Source: Dokdonella_A sp044227025
GTDB taxonomy: Bacteria; Pseudomonadota; Gammaproteobacteria; Xanthomonadales; Rhodanobacteraceae
Assembly (NCBI RefSeq): GCF_044227025.1
Contig: NZ_JBGAFX010000002.1
Span: 496,001 to 560,000, forward strand
Reading direction: 5' to 3'
DNA length: 64,000 nt
This document shows positions 39,137 to 48,072 of the stretch, in pieces; position 1 is the first letter of the stretch, and the number at the start of each line of letters is the position of its first letter. The position numbers and the translations under genes were made by a program. A model generated the notes under the pieces. That model was not told where the DNA came from. It did no database searches and saw nothing but the letters and a program-made list of their open reading frames with translations.

Positions 39137-39324
39137 TGAGCGAGAAGAAGGCCTATCCACTGCGCGTCAGCGCCGTCGTGCTCGACGCGATGCAGCGCTG
39201 GTCGAATGACGAGCTGCGCTCGCTCAACGCGCAGATCGAATACGTTTTGCGCAACGCATTGCGCGAGGCCGGGCGATTGAAGCCGGGGAAAGGTGGCGCG
39301 CCGGTCGAGGACGAGTCGTCATGA
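39136..39324 (+). CDS. Arc-like ribbon-helix-helix DNA-binding protein
   Basis: A 62-residue protein with YPLRVSAVVLDAMQRWSNDE (about 7-26), RSLNAQIEYVLRNALREAGR (about 28-47) and a short disordered, acidic tail. The strand-helix-helix pattern and the LNAQIEYVL helix match the Arc/MetJ group; residues YPLRVS would contact DNA as paired strands. Its start overlaps the stop of the SPFH gene (TGATG), so translation is coupled. The direct repeats at 38220-38240 ahead of the operon are the obvious target. This SPFH-plus-Arc pair recurs in other bacteria as far as I recall, but its role is not settled. Confidence 0.85.
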   Translation: MSEKKAYPLRVSAVVLDAMQRWSNDELRSLNAQIEYVLRNALREAGRLKPGKGGAPVEDESS

Positions 39325-39415
39325 CTTCCTCGCCAGCGAGTCTGCATGCCGAGGACGAACTCAGCCGCGATACATGCACCCATGGTAGCTTGCGCCATCC
39401 TCGAGGAACGCACCC

Positions 39416-40141
39416 ATGAACCGACACCCACTCACCCTGCTCGCCACCGCGCTGCTCGCCTGCGCGTCCGCACAGGCGGCGCCGAAGAACCAGCGCGCCG
39501 CGACGCCGGCCAAGCAGGCCGCAACACAGCAGACAGCGCAGCAGGACATCGATGTCGACGCGATGGCGCGCGCAAAGGACGGCAAGCCGAGCGAGCCGCC
39601 GCCGCAACCGGCTGCGGCGGAGTCCGCGCCGACCGCGGCCGAATCCGCCGAGCCCGCCATGGCGACAGTCCCTACGGACGCCGTGTCGGACCACGTGCCC
39701 GCCGCGCCAGCGGAATCCACGGTCGCGGCAAAAGCGGAAACTGCCGCTTCGGGAGCCGCTGCGGATGGCGCCATGATGGAACGCCCGGCCCCCCTCGCGC
39801 CGCCGGCTGCACCGACCGACACCGAGCGGAGCATCGCGGCCGGCTGCGAAGCGCGTGCGACAAGCCTCCTGGATGCTGCACAGAAAGGCGATTACGCCGG
39901 CGCGACGCGGGATTTCGACGCGAAAATGCGTAGCGCCCTGCCGCCGCCGAAGTTCAAGCAGGCATGGGAATCGCTGGCGCAATTCGGGAGTCTGCAGGGA
40001 CGCGGCCAGGCACACCCGATGAAGGGCGACGGCTACATCGCGATCACGATCCCGCTGATCTTCGACAAGGCGAACCTGTATGCGCAGGTCGCCTGCGGCA
40101 GCGACGGGCGTGTCGCCGGTTTCTACATCAAGCCATTGTGA
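39416..40141 (+). CDS. Secreted protein with Ala/Pro-rich linker and DUF3887-like domain
   Basis: A 241-residue exported protein. Signal peptide 1-21 (LTLLATALLACASAQA). Residues about 25-135 are low complexity, rich in Ala, Pro, Glu and Gln. Residues about 137-241 form a compact domain: CEARATSLLDAAQKGDYAGA, then FDAKMRSALPPPKFKQAWES and VACGSDGRVAGFYIKPL. This resembles DUF3887/DUF4019-type domains, which look like small alpha-beta cradles found in secreted proteins. The long linker suggests it extends from the membrane or wall. The start has good signal-peptide logic; function unknown. Confidence 0.7.
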   Translation: MNRHPLTLLATALLACASAQAAPKNQRAATPAKQAATQQTAQQDIDVDAMARAKDGKPSEPPPQPAAAESAPTAAESAEPAMATVPTDAVSDHVPAAPAESTVAAKAETAASGAAADGAMMERPAPLAPPAAPTDTERSIAAGCEARATSLLDAAQKGDYAGATRDFDAKMRSALPPPKFKQAWESLAQFGSLQGRGQAHPMKGDGYIAITIPLIFDKANLYAQVACGSDGRVAGFYIKPL

Positions 40142-40178
40142 TGCCCGCGTGGCCGCCGCGCACGATCGCCGCAGGCGC

Positions 40179-40745
40179 ATGAGCATTGCAACGGGCGAGC
40201 CCCCTGTCCGCTGCAATGCCACGCGCCGACGCGAGGTGCTGCGCGAAGCGCGCGCACTCGGCGTGCCGGCCGACTATGCGCGGATCCGGCAACTTGTCGT
40301 GGTGCGCGAGCCGCGTCACCTCGCCTGCATCGGTCACGACATCCACGACCGGTTGCAATGGCTCGCTCCACGCGCCGCGAGCGCGTTCGCGCGCATGCGC
40401 GCTGCGGCTGGGGCCGAGGCGATCGAACTGCAGGCAGTGTCCGCGTTCCGATCCGCCGACTATCAACTCGGCATCCTCAAGCGCAAGCTCGAACACGGCC
40501 AGTCGATCGAGCAGATCCTGCGTGTCAGTGCCGCGCCCGGATACAGCGAACATCACAGCGGCCGCGCGCTCGATCTCACCACGCCGGGTTTCGCTGCACT
40601 CGAAGAAGAATTCGAGCACTCGTCCGCGTTCGCCTGGCTCGTCGCAAACGCGCCGCGCTTCGGCTTCGCGCTGTCCTACCCGCGCGGCAACCCGCACGGC
40701 ATCGCGTACGAACCGTGGCACTGGTGCTGGCATGCGAAGCGCTGA
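40179..40745 (+). CDS. D-alanyl-D-alanine carboxypeptidase/VanY-like peptidase
   Basis: A 188-residue zinc peptidase of the VanY/LAS group. The motif SEHHSGRALDL (about 126-136) gives the first His and the Asp ligand, and EPWHWCWH (about 179-186) gives the C-terminal His. The region VSAFRSADYQLGILKRKLEH (about 88-107) precedes them, with the Arg-Ser of the LAS fold. No signal peptide is visible in this frame, so it may be a cytoplasmic LD/DD-carboxypeptidase or need an unannotated export route. Length is normal for the catalytic domain. The ATG is chosen because the preceding gene ends 37 bases upstream. Confidence 0.83.
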   Translation: MSIATGEPPVRCNATRRREVLREARALGVPADYARIRQLVVVREPRHLACIGHDIHDRLQWLAPRAASAFARMRAAAGAEAIELQAVSAFRSADYQLGILKRKLEHGQSIEQILRVSAAPGYSEHHSGRALDLTTPGFAALEEEFEHSSAFAWLVANAPRFGFALSYPRGNPHGIAYEPWHWCWHAKR

Positions 40746-40781
40746 GGGCTGAGCGCTGAAAGCATCGCGGCTCCATTCCCC

Positions 40782-41162
40782 CTACGCCGCCTTGCGCCAA
40801 GCGCATGCGGCGAGGGCAATCCAGCCAGCGATCAAGGTGACGCCGCCAATCGGCGTCACGATGCCGACGATGCGTGGCGCGCCCAGCGCAAGCCCATACA
40901 GACTGCCGCAGAACAGCGGGCAGCCGACGATGAAGGCACAGGTCGCGATGCGCAATGCAGCCGTCGCCTGCGATTGCGCGAGCACACCACACCCGATCAG
41001 CGCCAGCGCGTGCCAGAACTGATACTCGACCGCGGTATGCCAGGTCGCGAGGGCCGCGGTGTCGAGCACGCCACGCAACGCGTGCGCGCCGAATGCACCC
41101 AGCGCTACCGCAACGGCGCCGAGGGCGGCGCCGGCGGTCAGCGAAATGCGTGCGAGGTTCAT
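40782..41162 (-). CDS. DUF423 membrane protein
   Basis: A 126-residue inner-membrane protein with four hydrophobic segments: ISLTAGAALGAVAVALGAFG (about 6-25), HALALIGCGVLAQSQATAAL, CAFIVGCPLFCGSLYGLALG and IVTPIGGVTLIAGWIALAAC. The first segment ends in GAFGAHALRG, the DUF423 signature (YgdD-like). Function unknown in E. coli. The start at 41162 yields a membrane-first protein. It is convergent with the VanY-like gene, 36 bases apart, and lies on the same strand as the Gld-like operon but is separated from it by a repeat. Confidence 0.87.
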   Translation of the reverse strand: MNLARISLTAGAALGAVAVALGAFGAHALRGVLDTAALATWHTAVEYQFWHALALIGCGVLAQSQATAALRIATCAFIVGCPLFCGSLYGLALGAPRIVGIVTPIGGVTLIAGWIALAACAWRKAA

Positions 41163-41329
41163 GGAGCGATCCTGGGCGAACAACCCGTCCGTGTCGAGCG
41201 TACGGAACACGTTCGTCGAAGTGGAACACCGTAAACGGATCGAACTCCGTACTCTTCGACTGCCCGCCTTCGGCGCCGCGCCCACAGCGGACCGGATTTC
41301 GAGACCATTCCACCTTCCCGCATCCGTCA

Positions 41330-41351
41330 CATCCCGGCTTGCGCCGGGATG
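41330..41351. terminator. Hairpin CATCCCGGC/GCCGGGATG
   Basis: A perfect 9-bp stem (41330-41338 and 41343-41351) with loop TTGC. It resembles the repeat class at 16249-16330 and lies 29 bases beyond the stop of the DUF4340 gene, in position to end the Gld-like operon. The rest of the 217-base gap (41163-41379) holds a degenerate piece resembling the 145-bp repeat and no gene. Confidence 0.5.
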
Positions 41352-41379
41352 TCGTACAGCATTGTGCGGCGTGATCCTC

Positions 41380-42606
41380 TCAAGCCTTCTTCTTGAGCGG
41401 CTTCGCCGCATCGGCTGCCGGCTTCTTGTCTTCGAGCGGCTTCAACAGGTCGGACATCGACTTGTTCATGTTCGCGTATTTGTAGGCCGGCAACACGAAC
41501 GTCCAGCCGCTGAAGCGTGCGTTGAGGTCGGCGACTTCCTTGTTCAGCGCGGCGAGGCGCATCTCGCGATCCTTGGCGGGGTCCTCCACCGAGGCCGGCT
41601 TCGCCGGCGCGACGGCGGCGTCGGCCTTGCCGTCCTTCTTCGCCGCCTCGTCCGCCGCGATCGCCGCGTCGTAGTCGGCCTTCGCCTTCGCCTGGTCGGC
41701 CGCGATTCCCTTGTCCGCCTGCGCGGCATCGAGCGAGGCGACGAACTGGGCGTAGTCCTTGCCGTCCTTCTCCCACGCCGTCACGTCGACGACGAGGCCG
41801 TCGAACGTCGCGTAGCGCGCCTTGAGAAGCGCATCGCCGGGGACCGCGTCCTTCGTCGGCAGGACGTCGTCGAATCGCAGGCCCGCCAGCGTCGAGGCAA
41901 GGCCGTTGATCGCGAATTCGCCGCCCGACTCACGCCCCTTCGGCACGTCCACGAGCACGTAGTTTGCATCGCCGCGCGCATTCTTCGTGACCATGGCGCG
42001 GCTGCCGTCGGCGTGCGTGATCGCGATCGAGGCGATACGCGTTGCCGCGAGGTCCGCGAGGTCCTTCTGCAGCCAATCCGCGGCGCCCTTGTCGACTGTC
42101 AGCGTGCCGGACGCCAGCCAGCTCTCCGGCTGCCCGGAGGTGCGCGCGTAGGTACCACCGCGCGGATCGGTGTTGCCGATGACGAGCTTGAGCGGCTGCG
42201 CAAGACCGTCGAGCTGCACCTCGACCCCCTTGGCGTCCTTGGCCGCGACGTCCTCGACGCCGAGCACGGCGTACTTGTCCTTGTTCGAGGTCTTCTGTTC
42301 GAGCCGCCTGGCGTCGGCGAGCTTGAGCAGGAACGCGCGCAACTTGCCGGTATCGACCGGATAGCCACCCTTCTGCGCCAGCGTCCAGCCATTCGCGCCG
42401 CGCTCGAGCGTCGCCAGCACCTTGCCCTCGGCGCCCGTCACGACGACCCTGTTCACATCATTGACGTGATCGCGCAAGGTGGGCACGAGCCATCCCGAGG
42501 CCTCGACCGTGTCGCTGCGCGGGCGGCTCGAATGATTCAGCGCGATCGCAGCGACGATCGCGAGGAGCGCGGCGATGACGAGTCCAATCAGCGTCTTCTG
42601 GTTCAT
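41380..42606 (-). CDS. DUF4340 protein of a Gld-like ABC operon
   Basis: A 408-residue protein. It begins with a membrane anchor (LIGLVIAALLAIVAAIALNH, about 6-25) and is otherwise periplasmic. DUF4340 blocks include VNRVVVTGAEGKVLATLERG (about 51-70), the short LVIGNTDPRGGTYAR (about 139-153) and KDLADLAATRIASI. The C-terminus carries an Ala/Lys/Asp-rich helix (QAKAKADYDAAIAADEAAKK, about 309-328) and a Lys-rich end. DUF4340 is known as the fourth partner of GldG-type transporters. It overlaps the GldG-like gene by four bases. Confidence 0.88.
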   Translation of the reverse strand: MNQKTLIGLVIAALLAIVAAIALNHSSRPRSDTVEASGWLVPTLRDHVNDVNRVVVTGAEGKVLATLERGANGWTLAQKGGYPVDTGKLRAFLLKLADARRLEQKTSNKDKYAVLGVEDVAAKDAKGVEVQLDGLAQPLKLVIGNTDPRGGTYARTSGQPESWLASGTLTVDKGAADWLQKDLADLAATRIASIAITHADGSRAMVTKNARGDANYVLVDVPKGRESGGEFAINGLASTLAGLRFDDVLPTKDAVPGDALLKARYATFDGLVVDVTAWEKDGKDYAQFVASLDAAQADKGIAADQAKAKADYDAAIAADEAAKKDGKADAAVAPAKPASVEDPAKDREMRLAALNKEVADLNARFSGWTFVLPAYKYANMNKSMSDLLKPLEDKKPAADAAKPLKKKA

Positions 42607-44483
42607 GCGTGGGCTCCCTGCGCCGCGCGCCGACGCTGCCTGCGCCACCACGCAAACCCGAGCGCGGCAAACGTGACCAGCAGCGGCACCAGCACGATGT
42701 TGATGATCTTCAGGCGCGTGCCGAGCGATTCGATCTCGGCATCGAGCTGGCGACGCACCTGGCGCAATTCCTTGCGGATCTCGAGCTTGCGTGTCATGAA
42801 CTTGTCCAGCTCGGCCTTCTGCTCGGTCGAGAGTATCTGCGCCTGCTCCTGGCTCTTTGCGCTCTGCAATTCGGTCAGCTTGCGCTCGGTGTCCGACAGC
42901 TCGCGCTGCAGGTCCTGCTCCTTGGCGCGGAAACGCTCGTCTGCATTGCGCTTGATCGCTTCGACCGTGGTGAACGGGCGCTGCGACGTGGCGCGGCCAC
43001 GGATCGAGATAAGGTCGCTCGAGCCGGCGAGGTTGTCGAGCGCGTTGACGGCGAAATCACCGTTGTTCGCGAACGGATTCATGATCTGCTGGCCGAGGAA
43101 CGCGCGCATCTGCACCCACATGCGGTCGCTCAGCAGGTCGGTGTCCGCGACCAGCACGATCTGGCCGTTCGCGTCCTTCGCTTCCTTCAGTGCGCCCGCG
43201 TCGGTGCGCTCCGGGAACGCGGTCTTGAACGTCCCGGAGAGGCGCGCGGCGATCACGAACGGCGAACCGGCGGACTTGTAGCCCTGCAGCAGGCTCGAAG
43301 GATCGCCGAGCATGCGCAGGCGATCACTCGGCACGCTCATCGCCTCCGAGGTCGTCTGCAACAGGGGCACCAGCTTCTCGTCCTTGGCATCCTTGGCCAG
43401 ATCGAAGCTGCCAGCGGTCGACACGTTGATGGTGTCGAGATTCGTCGTCAGCACGTCGTCATGGTTCAGGTCGGCTGCGGTCAGCCCGAGGATGCCCGGA
43501 TGGCGCACCGGCGCACTGCCCTCGGCGAGGCTGATAGGCAGGCCGCGCGCGCGATCGATCACGATCCGGTGCGGGTCGTACTCGACACCCCAGGCCTTGA
43601 ACAGCTTTGCAAGGTCGGACGACTTGTCCGCCATCATGCCGGCCATCGGGTTGTTCGGGTCCGCACCGCTGTCGTCGAGCTCGGCGCTCGGATCGACGAA
43701 TACGAGCAGGTGCCCGCCACGCAGCACGAACTGGTCGATCGCGAATTGCGCGTCGTCGGACAGTTGCTTCGGATGCACGACGATCAGCACGTCCATGTCC
43801 TTCTCGACCGCCTTCAGGGTCGCCGCGTCGACCGTCTTCATGTCGAACAGCTGCGACCACTGGCTGTAGACCGCCCATGGCTGGCGCATGCGCTGCGTCT
43901 GCGGGTCGAATCCGGCCGCGATCGGCAAGCCCGACAGCAGCCCGACCACCGGCTTCTTCGGCGTTTCCAGTTCGTGGATCAGCTTCGCGATGTCGTATTC
44001 GAGGAACGCTTCCTTGCCGGGGTCGAGGAACGGGATCGCGGCATGGCCATTGGTCGAATTGGTTCCGGCGAGACCGAGGAACACCTTGTCGCCGGCGGCC
44101 GAAACCGGGACCGACTGCATGCCAAGGCTGGTCGCGCGATCCTCGTCCTCGGAGAACGGCAGCGGATCAACGACCGAGAGGCGCAGCTTGCCGCCGGAGC
44201 GTGACGCCATCTCCTGCAGCATCTCGTGCACGGTCGTGAAGTAGGTGCGCAGCTGCGGCACGTCGGCGCTGCCCTTGTCGGAGAAGAACAAGGTCAGGTC
44301 GAGCGGCTCGTCGATCGATTTCAGGATGTTCTTCGTGCCGTCCGACAGCGTGTAGAGATGGTTCTGGGTGAGGTCGGCGCGCGCGCCGCGGAACGCCACG
44401 TTGACCAGCAACATGACGGCGACGAACAGCGCCGCGAGTACCGCCAATGCGGTGCCGGAGAGTGCCTTGCGATTGAGTTGCAT
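42603..44483 (-). CDS. GldG-like ABC transporter auxiliary protein
   Basis: A 626-residue protein of the GldG/ABC-type uncharacterised transport family. It has an N-terminal membrane segment (SGTALAVLAALFVAVMLLVN, about 9-28), then a large periplasmic part beginning GTKNILKSIDEPLDLTLFFS (about 49-68). A coiled-coil stretch, LQRELSDTERKLTELQSAKS (about 535-554) and beyond, leads to a C-terminal membrane helix (IINIVLVPLLVTFAALGFAW, about 594-613) and a basic end. It has no ATP site. It is flanked by the permease and the DUF4340 gene and should form the periplasmic arm of the exporter. Confidence 0.88.
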   Translation of the reverse strand: MQLNRKALSGTALAVLAALFVAVMLLVNVAFRGARADLTQNHLYTLSDGTKNILKSIDEPLDLTLFFSDKGSADVPQLRTYFTTVHEMLQEMASRSGGKLRLSVVDPLPFSEDEDRATSLGMQSVPVSAAGDKVFLGLAGTNSTNGHAAIPFLDPGKEAFLEYDIAKLIHELETPKKPVVGLLSGLPIAAGFDPQTQRMRQPWAVYSQWSQLFDMKTVDAATLKAVEKDMDVLIVVHPKQLSDDAQFAIDQFVLRGGHLLVFVDPSAELDDSGADPNNPMAGMMADKSSDLAKLFKAWGVEYDPHRIVIDRARGLPISLAEGSAPVRHPGILGLTAADLNHDDVLTTNLDTINVSTAGSFDLAKDAKDEKLVPLLQTTSEAMSVPSDRLRMLGDPSSLLQGYKSAGSPFVIAARLSGTFKTAFPERTDAGALKEAKDANGQIVLVADTDLLSDRMWVQMRAFLGQQIMNPFANNGDFAVNALDNLAGSSDLISIRGRATSQRPFTTVEAIKRNADERFRAKEQDLQRELSDTERKLTELQSAKSQEQAQILSTEQKAELDKFMTRKLEIRKELRQVRRQLDAEIESLGTRLKIINIVLVPLLVTFAALGFAWWRRQRRRAAQGAHA

Positions 44484-44496
44484 CGTCTTCTTCTCC

Positions 44497-45231
44497 TCAG
44501 GCCGCTTTCTTCATGTCGATGACGACCGCTGTCGCGTACAGCCAGACCCCGATCATCAACACGAAATAAACGAGATCGCGCAGGTCGATGACGCCCTTGC
44601 TGATCGACGCGAAGTGGGTGAGGAAACTGAGTCCGGAAACCGCATCGGCCAGGCCCTGCCCGGCGATCGCGCGGATCGCATCGAGCACCAGCGGATAGCC
44701 GGCGAGCAGCAGCAGGAAGCAGATCACCACGGTCAGGATGAACGCGACGACCTGGTTGCGCGTCGACGCCGACAGGCACGAACCGATCGCGAGGAACGCC
44801 CCTGCCATCAGCAGGGAACCGAGATAACTCGCGAAGATGACGCCGTTGTCGGGACTGCCGAGGTAGTTCACCGTCAGCCATATCGGGAACGTCAACACCA
44901 GCGCGATCGCGATGAATGCCCACGCAGCGAGGAATTTGCCGAATACCGCCTGCCACATCGTGACCGGCAGGGTCAGCAGCAGTTCGATGGTGCCGCTCTT
45001 GCGCTCCTCGGCCCACAGGCGCATCGACACGGCCGGCACCAGGAACAGGTACAGCCACGGATGGAACGTGAAGAACGCCTGCAGGTCCGCCTGGCCACGC
45101 TCGTAGAAATTGCCGAGGTAGAACGTGAACGCGCCGGACAGCAGCAGGAAGATCACGATGAACACGTACGCCACCGGCGTCGAGAAATAGCTGCGCAGCT
45201 CGCGCTTGAAGATGGTGAGGGTGCCACTCAT
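44497..45231 (-). CDS. ABC-2 type permease, GldF-like
   Basis: A 244-residue inner-membrane permease with six hydrophobic segments, e.g. YVFIVIFLLLSGAFTFYLGN (about 22-41), YLFLVPAVSMRLWAEERKSG (about 56-75; the conserved ERKSGTIELLLTLPV cytoplasmic motif), FIAIALVLTFPIWLTVNYLG and VVAFILTVVICFLLLLAGYP. It matches ABC-2 permeases of the GldF group. It overlaps the ATPase gene by four bases and lies 13 bases before the GldG-like gene. What is exported is unknown. Confidence 0.92.
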   Translation of the reverse strand: MSGTLTIFKRELRSYFSTPVAYVFIVIFLLLSGAFTFYLGNFYERGQADLQAFFTFHPWLYLFLVPAVSMRLWAEERKSGTIELLLTLPVTMWQAVFGKFLAAWAFIAIALVLTFPIWLTVNYLGSPDNGVIFASYLGSLLMAGAFLAIGSCLSASTRNQVVAFILTVVICFLLLLAGYPLVLDAIRAIAGQGLADAVSGLSFLTHFASISKGVIDLRDLVYFVLMIGVWLYATAVVIDMKKAA

Positions 45232-46166
45232 GTGCGTGCCTCCTTGCCCGCGCCCTGGGTGATCGTGCGGAACACTTCGTCGAGGCGGCCCGGCTCCAGC
45301 GCGAGTTCGCGCACGCTGACGTCCTGGGCCTTCAACGCGTCGCCGACTGCGACGAAGATCGACCGGCCCGGCTTCGGGAACGCGGTAATGCGGTTGTCCT
45401 GCGGATCGACCTCGATCGCGGCGATGTCGGCGACCCTCGCCAGCGCGTCCTTCGCCTGTTGCAGGTTCGCCGCGGTCAGCGAAACCGCCTGGTGGTAACG
45501 CGAGCGTGCTTCCAGCTCGGACGGCGTTGCATCGGCGAGCACGCGCCCGCCGGCGATGATGATCGCGCGCGTGCAGACCGCGTGCACTTCCTCGAGCAGG
45601 TGGGTCGAAATGATGATCGTCTTGTCGCGCGCCATCGAGTTGATCAGCGTGCGCACTTCCTGCTTCTGGTTCGGATCGAGGCCGTCGGTCGGCTCGTCGA
45701 GGATCAGCACCTTCGGATCGTGCAGGATCGCGCCGGCAAGGCCGACACGACGCTTGAAGCCCTTCGACAAGGTGTCGATCGGCTGCTCCAGCACGCGTTC
45801 CAGATGCAGGCGACCCACCGCGTCGTCGACGCGCTTCTCGCGCAGGTCGCCGGACAGCCCGCGCACGCTCGCGATGAAGTCGAGGAACTCGCGCACGCTC
45901 ATTTCACCGTAGCTCGGCGCACCTTCAGGCAGGTAGCCGAGCACGCGCTTCGCTTCGAGCGGCTGCCGCTCGACGTCGAAGCCGGCAACGGTCGCGCTGC
46001 CGGATGTCGGGCTGAGGAAGCCGGCAACCATCTTCATCGTGGTCGACTTGCCGGCGCCATTCGGCCCGAGGAAGCCGAGCACCTGGCCGGGCTCGACCTT
46101 GAAACTGATCGCATCAACGGCGGTGAAACTGCCGTAGCGCTTGGTGAGTTGTCGGGTTTCGATCAT
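45228..46166 (-). CDS. ABC transporter ATP-binding protein, GldA-like
   Basis: A 312-residue ATPase. Walker A GPNGAGKSTTMK (about 36-47), signature LSKGFKRRVGLAG (about 134-146), Walker B VLILDEPTDGLDP (about 153-165) and the switch HLLEEV (about 192-197). The C-terminal 90 residues are a regulatory extension typical of GldA/NosF/NatA-like subunits. First gene of a four-gene operon (ATPase, permease, GldG-like, DUF4340). The name GldA reflects similarity; in Bacteroidetes these parts support gliding, whereas in gammaproteobacteria the role is unresolved. Confidence 0.93.
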   Translation of the reverse strand: MIETRQLTKRYGSFTAVDAISFKVEPGQVLGFLGPNGAGKSTTMKMVAGFLSPTSGSATVAGFDVERQPLEAKRVLGYLPEGAPSYGEMSVREFLDFIASVRGLSGDLREKRVDDAVGRLHLERVLEQPIDTLSKGFKRRVGLAGAILHDPKVLILDEPTDGLDPNQKQEVRTLINSMARDKTIIISTHLLEEVHAVCTRAIIIAGGRVLADATPSELEARSRYHQAVSLTAANLQQAKDALARVADIAAIEVDPQDNRITAFPKPGRSIFVAVGDALKAQDVSVRELALEPGRLDEVFRTITQGAGKEART

Positions 46167-46360
46167 CGTCTTCGCTGCACCCTGTTGACGGACATGGCGA
46201 TCCACGCACCCACGAAGGCATGCGGGGACCAGAACCCCCAGTAGTTGGCGCTCCTGCGTCGGCCGACGACGTTCGCGAACGGGCAAGCCCGCCGGCATCG
46301 CAGCGACCCCGGACGCAGGGCGCGCGGAAAGATACCGCAAACGCCGCGGAAAGTTCCCGC

Positions 46361-47209
46361 TCAGTCGATCAGATCCGAACAAGGGGCCGGATAGCGCCGA
46401 CCGGCGCGCAACGGGCGGAAGCAAGGCGCGTCGCGCACGAACGCGTCCGGTGCGTGCGGATCATGCCAACCCGGGATGCCCGCGAGTGGCAACGGACGCA
46501 ACTCCTGCGGATCGGCGAGCAGCCGTCCGCTGCGGATCTGCGCGGCGACATGCGCTTCAGCCTCGCGCCAGCGGATCACGATCGCCGCGGGGCCAACCCG
46601 TGCCGCGAGTTCGACCGACGGCACGCGAACCACGAGGCACTTCGCCACCGGCATCCGGTGGCCATCCCAGACATGCTCGACCAGTGCGTGACCGAACACG
46701 CTGACCGCGATCGAACGACCCCACGCGCTGCGCTCCCGCACGAACAAGGCCGACCAATCGTGTGCATCCCAGATCGGCACCAATGCGTCGTCGGCCAGCC
46801 AGACGATGGCACCCGCCTCGTCGAAGTGGGTGAGCGCATATTGCCCGCGCGTGCGTTCGCGCGGACCGACCTCGGCAATGCCTGCGACCTGGCGCGCGTT
46901 CAACGCCCATTTGAGTTCCGGATGGCGCAACCACACGAGCGCGTTGAACACGTCGTGGACGCCCTGCTCGCGGGTCGCAAGGACGCCGCACGTGGCGATG
47001 CGCTCTTCATAGTGCAGTCCGTCCGCGAGCAGGGCGGGCGTCTGCGCGCGAAACGCGGGGCGCGCGATGCCGTCGCGCACCTGCATGCATTGGCGCCGCC
47101 CTTCCAGCTGGCCGAGATCGGGCAGCTCGCCGGATCCGACCCAGGCGCGCAACAGCGGATGTTCCACGGTTTCGCGGCCATCGGCGCGAGGCAACACGGC
47201 CGCACTCAC
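46361..47209 (-). CDS. DUF3025 protein
   Basis: A 282-residue soluble protein of DUF3025. The characteristic stretch is VHDVFNALVWLRHPELKWAL (about 84-103), then NARQVAG. Other features are THFDEAGAIVWLADDA (about 127-142) and the C-terminal PGWHDPHAPDAFVRDAPCFR. The GTG start (47209) overlaps the stop of the upstream outer-membrane gene by four bases (GTGA). A frame open further to 47326 overlaps that gene and is not used. Function unknown; DUF3025 occurs in many Gammaproteobacteria. Confidence 0.78.
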   Translation of the reverse strand: MSAAVLPRADGRETVEHPLLRAWVGSGELPDLGQLEGRRQCMQVRDGIARPAFRAQTPALLADGLHYEERIATCGVLATREQGVHDVFNALVWLRHPELKWALNARQVAGIAEVGPRERTRGQYALTHFDEAGAIVWLADDALVPIWDAHDWSALFVRERSAWGRSIAVSVFGHALVEHVWDGHRMPVAKCLVVRVPSVELAARVGPAAIVIRWREAEAHVAAQIRSGRLLADPQELRPLPLAGIPGWHDPHAPDAFVRDAPCFRPLRAGRRYPAPCSDLID

Positions 47210-47978
47210 GGATGCGCACCTGCGAAGCAGATCGAGATTCCGAAGCCCGCCTGCCAGTCGGTCGTCGCGCGATCGAGTGCACGCAGGAACGACGCATCGA
47301 GTTGCACCCTCGGCGTCAGCATCCACGTGACGCCACCGCCGGCCTCCCGCGCATGCAGGGCGCCGGTGCCGAAACCGCTTTCGATGTAACCACCGAGATG
47401 AGCATGCAGCGGAAAACCGTAGGCGACGGCGACGAGGTTGCCATTTCCGTCATCGGCCCAACGGCGATCTGCGTAAAGCGAGACGCTGCGCCCGTCGTCT
47501 GCCGTCCATGCCATCGAGGCACCAAGGTCATGCTCGTGCACGTGGCCGCCGATCGGCGCACGGCCTGCCGGCACGACGAAGGTCGCGAGCATCGCGAACG
47601 AGAACGCGCCGGAACTCCATGGCGCGACCTTCGCGCCGATCCGCGCGTCGCCACCGCCGCTGGCGACCGCGTGCGCGCCACTCGGCGCATGCACGTCGAG
47701 GCGACCCCAGCTGTCGGCGCCGAGCTGCAGCTCGATGCCGTCGGCAATCCACAATGAACCAGGCTGTCGGCCACGTACGCGGTCGAGCGCGTGCCCGACG
47801 TCCGATCCGTGCTCGCGTCGAACAGGCCCTGCTCCGCCGCGCAGCTCCCGCCGGGCAGCGTCGATGCAGCGAACGCGAGCCCGGGCCGGTCGAATGCCGG
47901 CACGTCGTCGTCGGCACGCGCGAACGCGCCGATGACGAGGAACGCGACTGCGACCATTGCCGGTACTCGTGGGTGCAT
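47206..47978 (-). pseudogene. Outer-membrane transporter-like protein (MetA-type beta-barrel), frameshifted
   Basis: Two overlapping frames cover one protein. The first (from ATG 47978) has a signal peptide MVAVAFLVIGAFARA and then AFDRPGLAFAASTLPGGSC and TAYVADSLVHCG. The second (to stop 47206) continues IADGIELQLGADSWGRLDVH, GAKVAPWSSGAFSFAMLATF and ends FLRALDRATTDWQAGFGISI. Together they match the Phenol_MetA_deg/outer-membrane barrel layout. The break is near 47745-47757; a single missing base would restore the frame. It is either a recent inactivation or a sequence error. A short TTG-started second frame alone (47754) lacks any signal. The DUF3025 gene overlaps its end. Confidence 0.75.
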
Positions 47979-48072
47979 GCGCCGCCGCTCTGCTCGCCAG
48001 TTGTCATCCTAGCGCGCCATCCGCGTCGACCGCTTGTCCTATGATGGGTGCCGGCGCCCGTCCACCCGGTCG

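Noticed and set aside
41163..41379. Small gene between the DUF423 and DUF4340 genes
   Set aside because: Only repeat-derived sequence and a hairpin; no frame has a plausible start.
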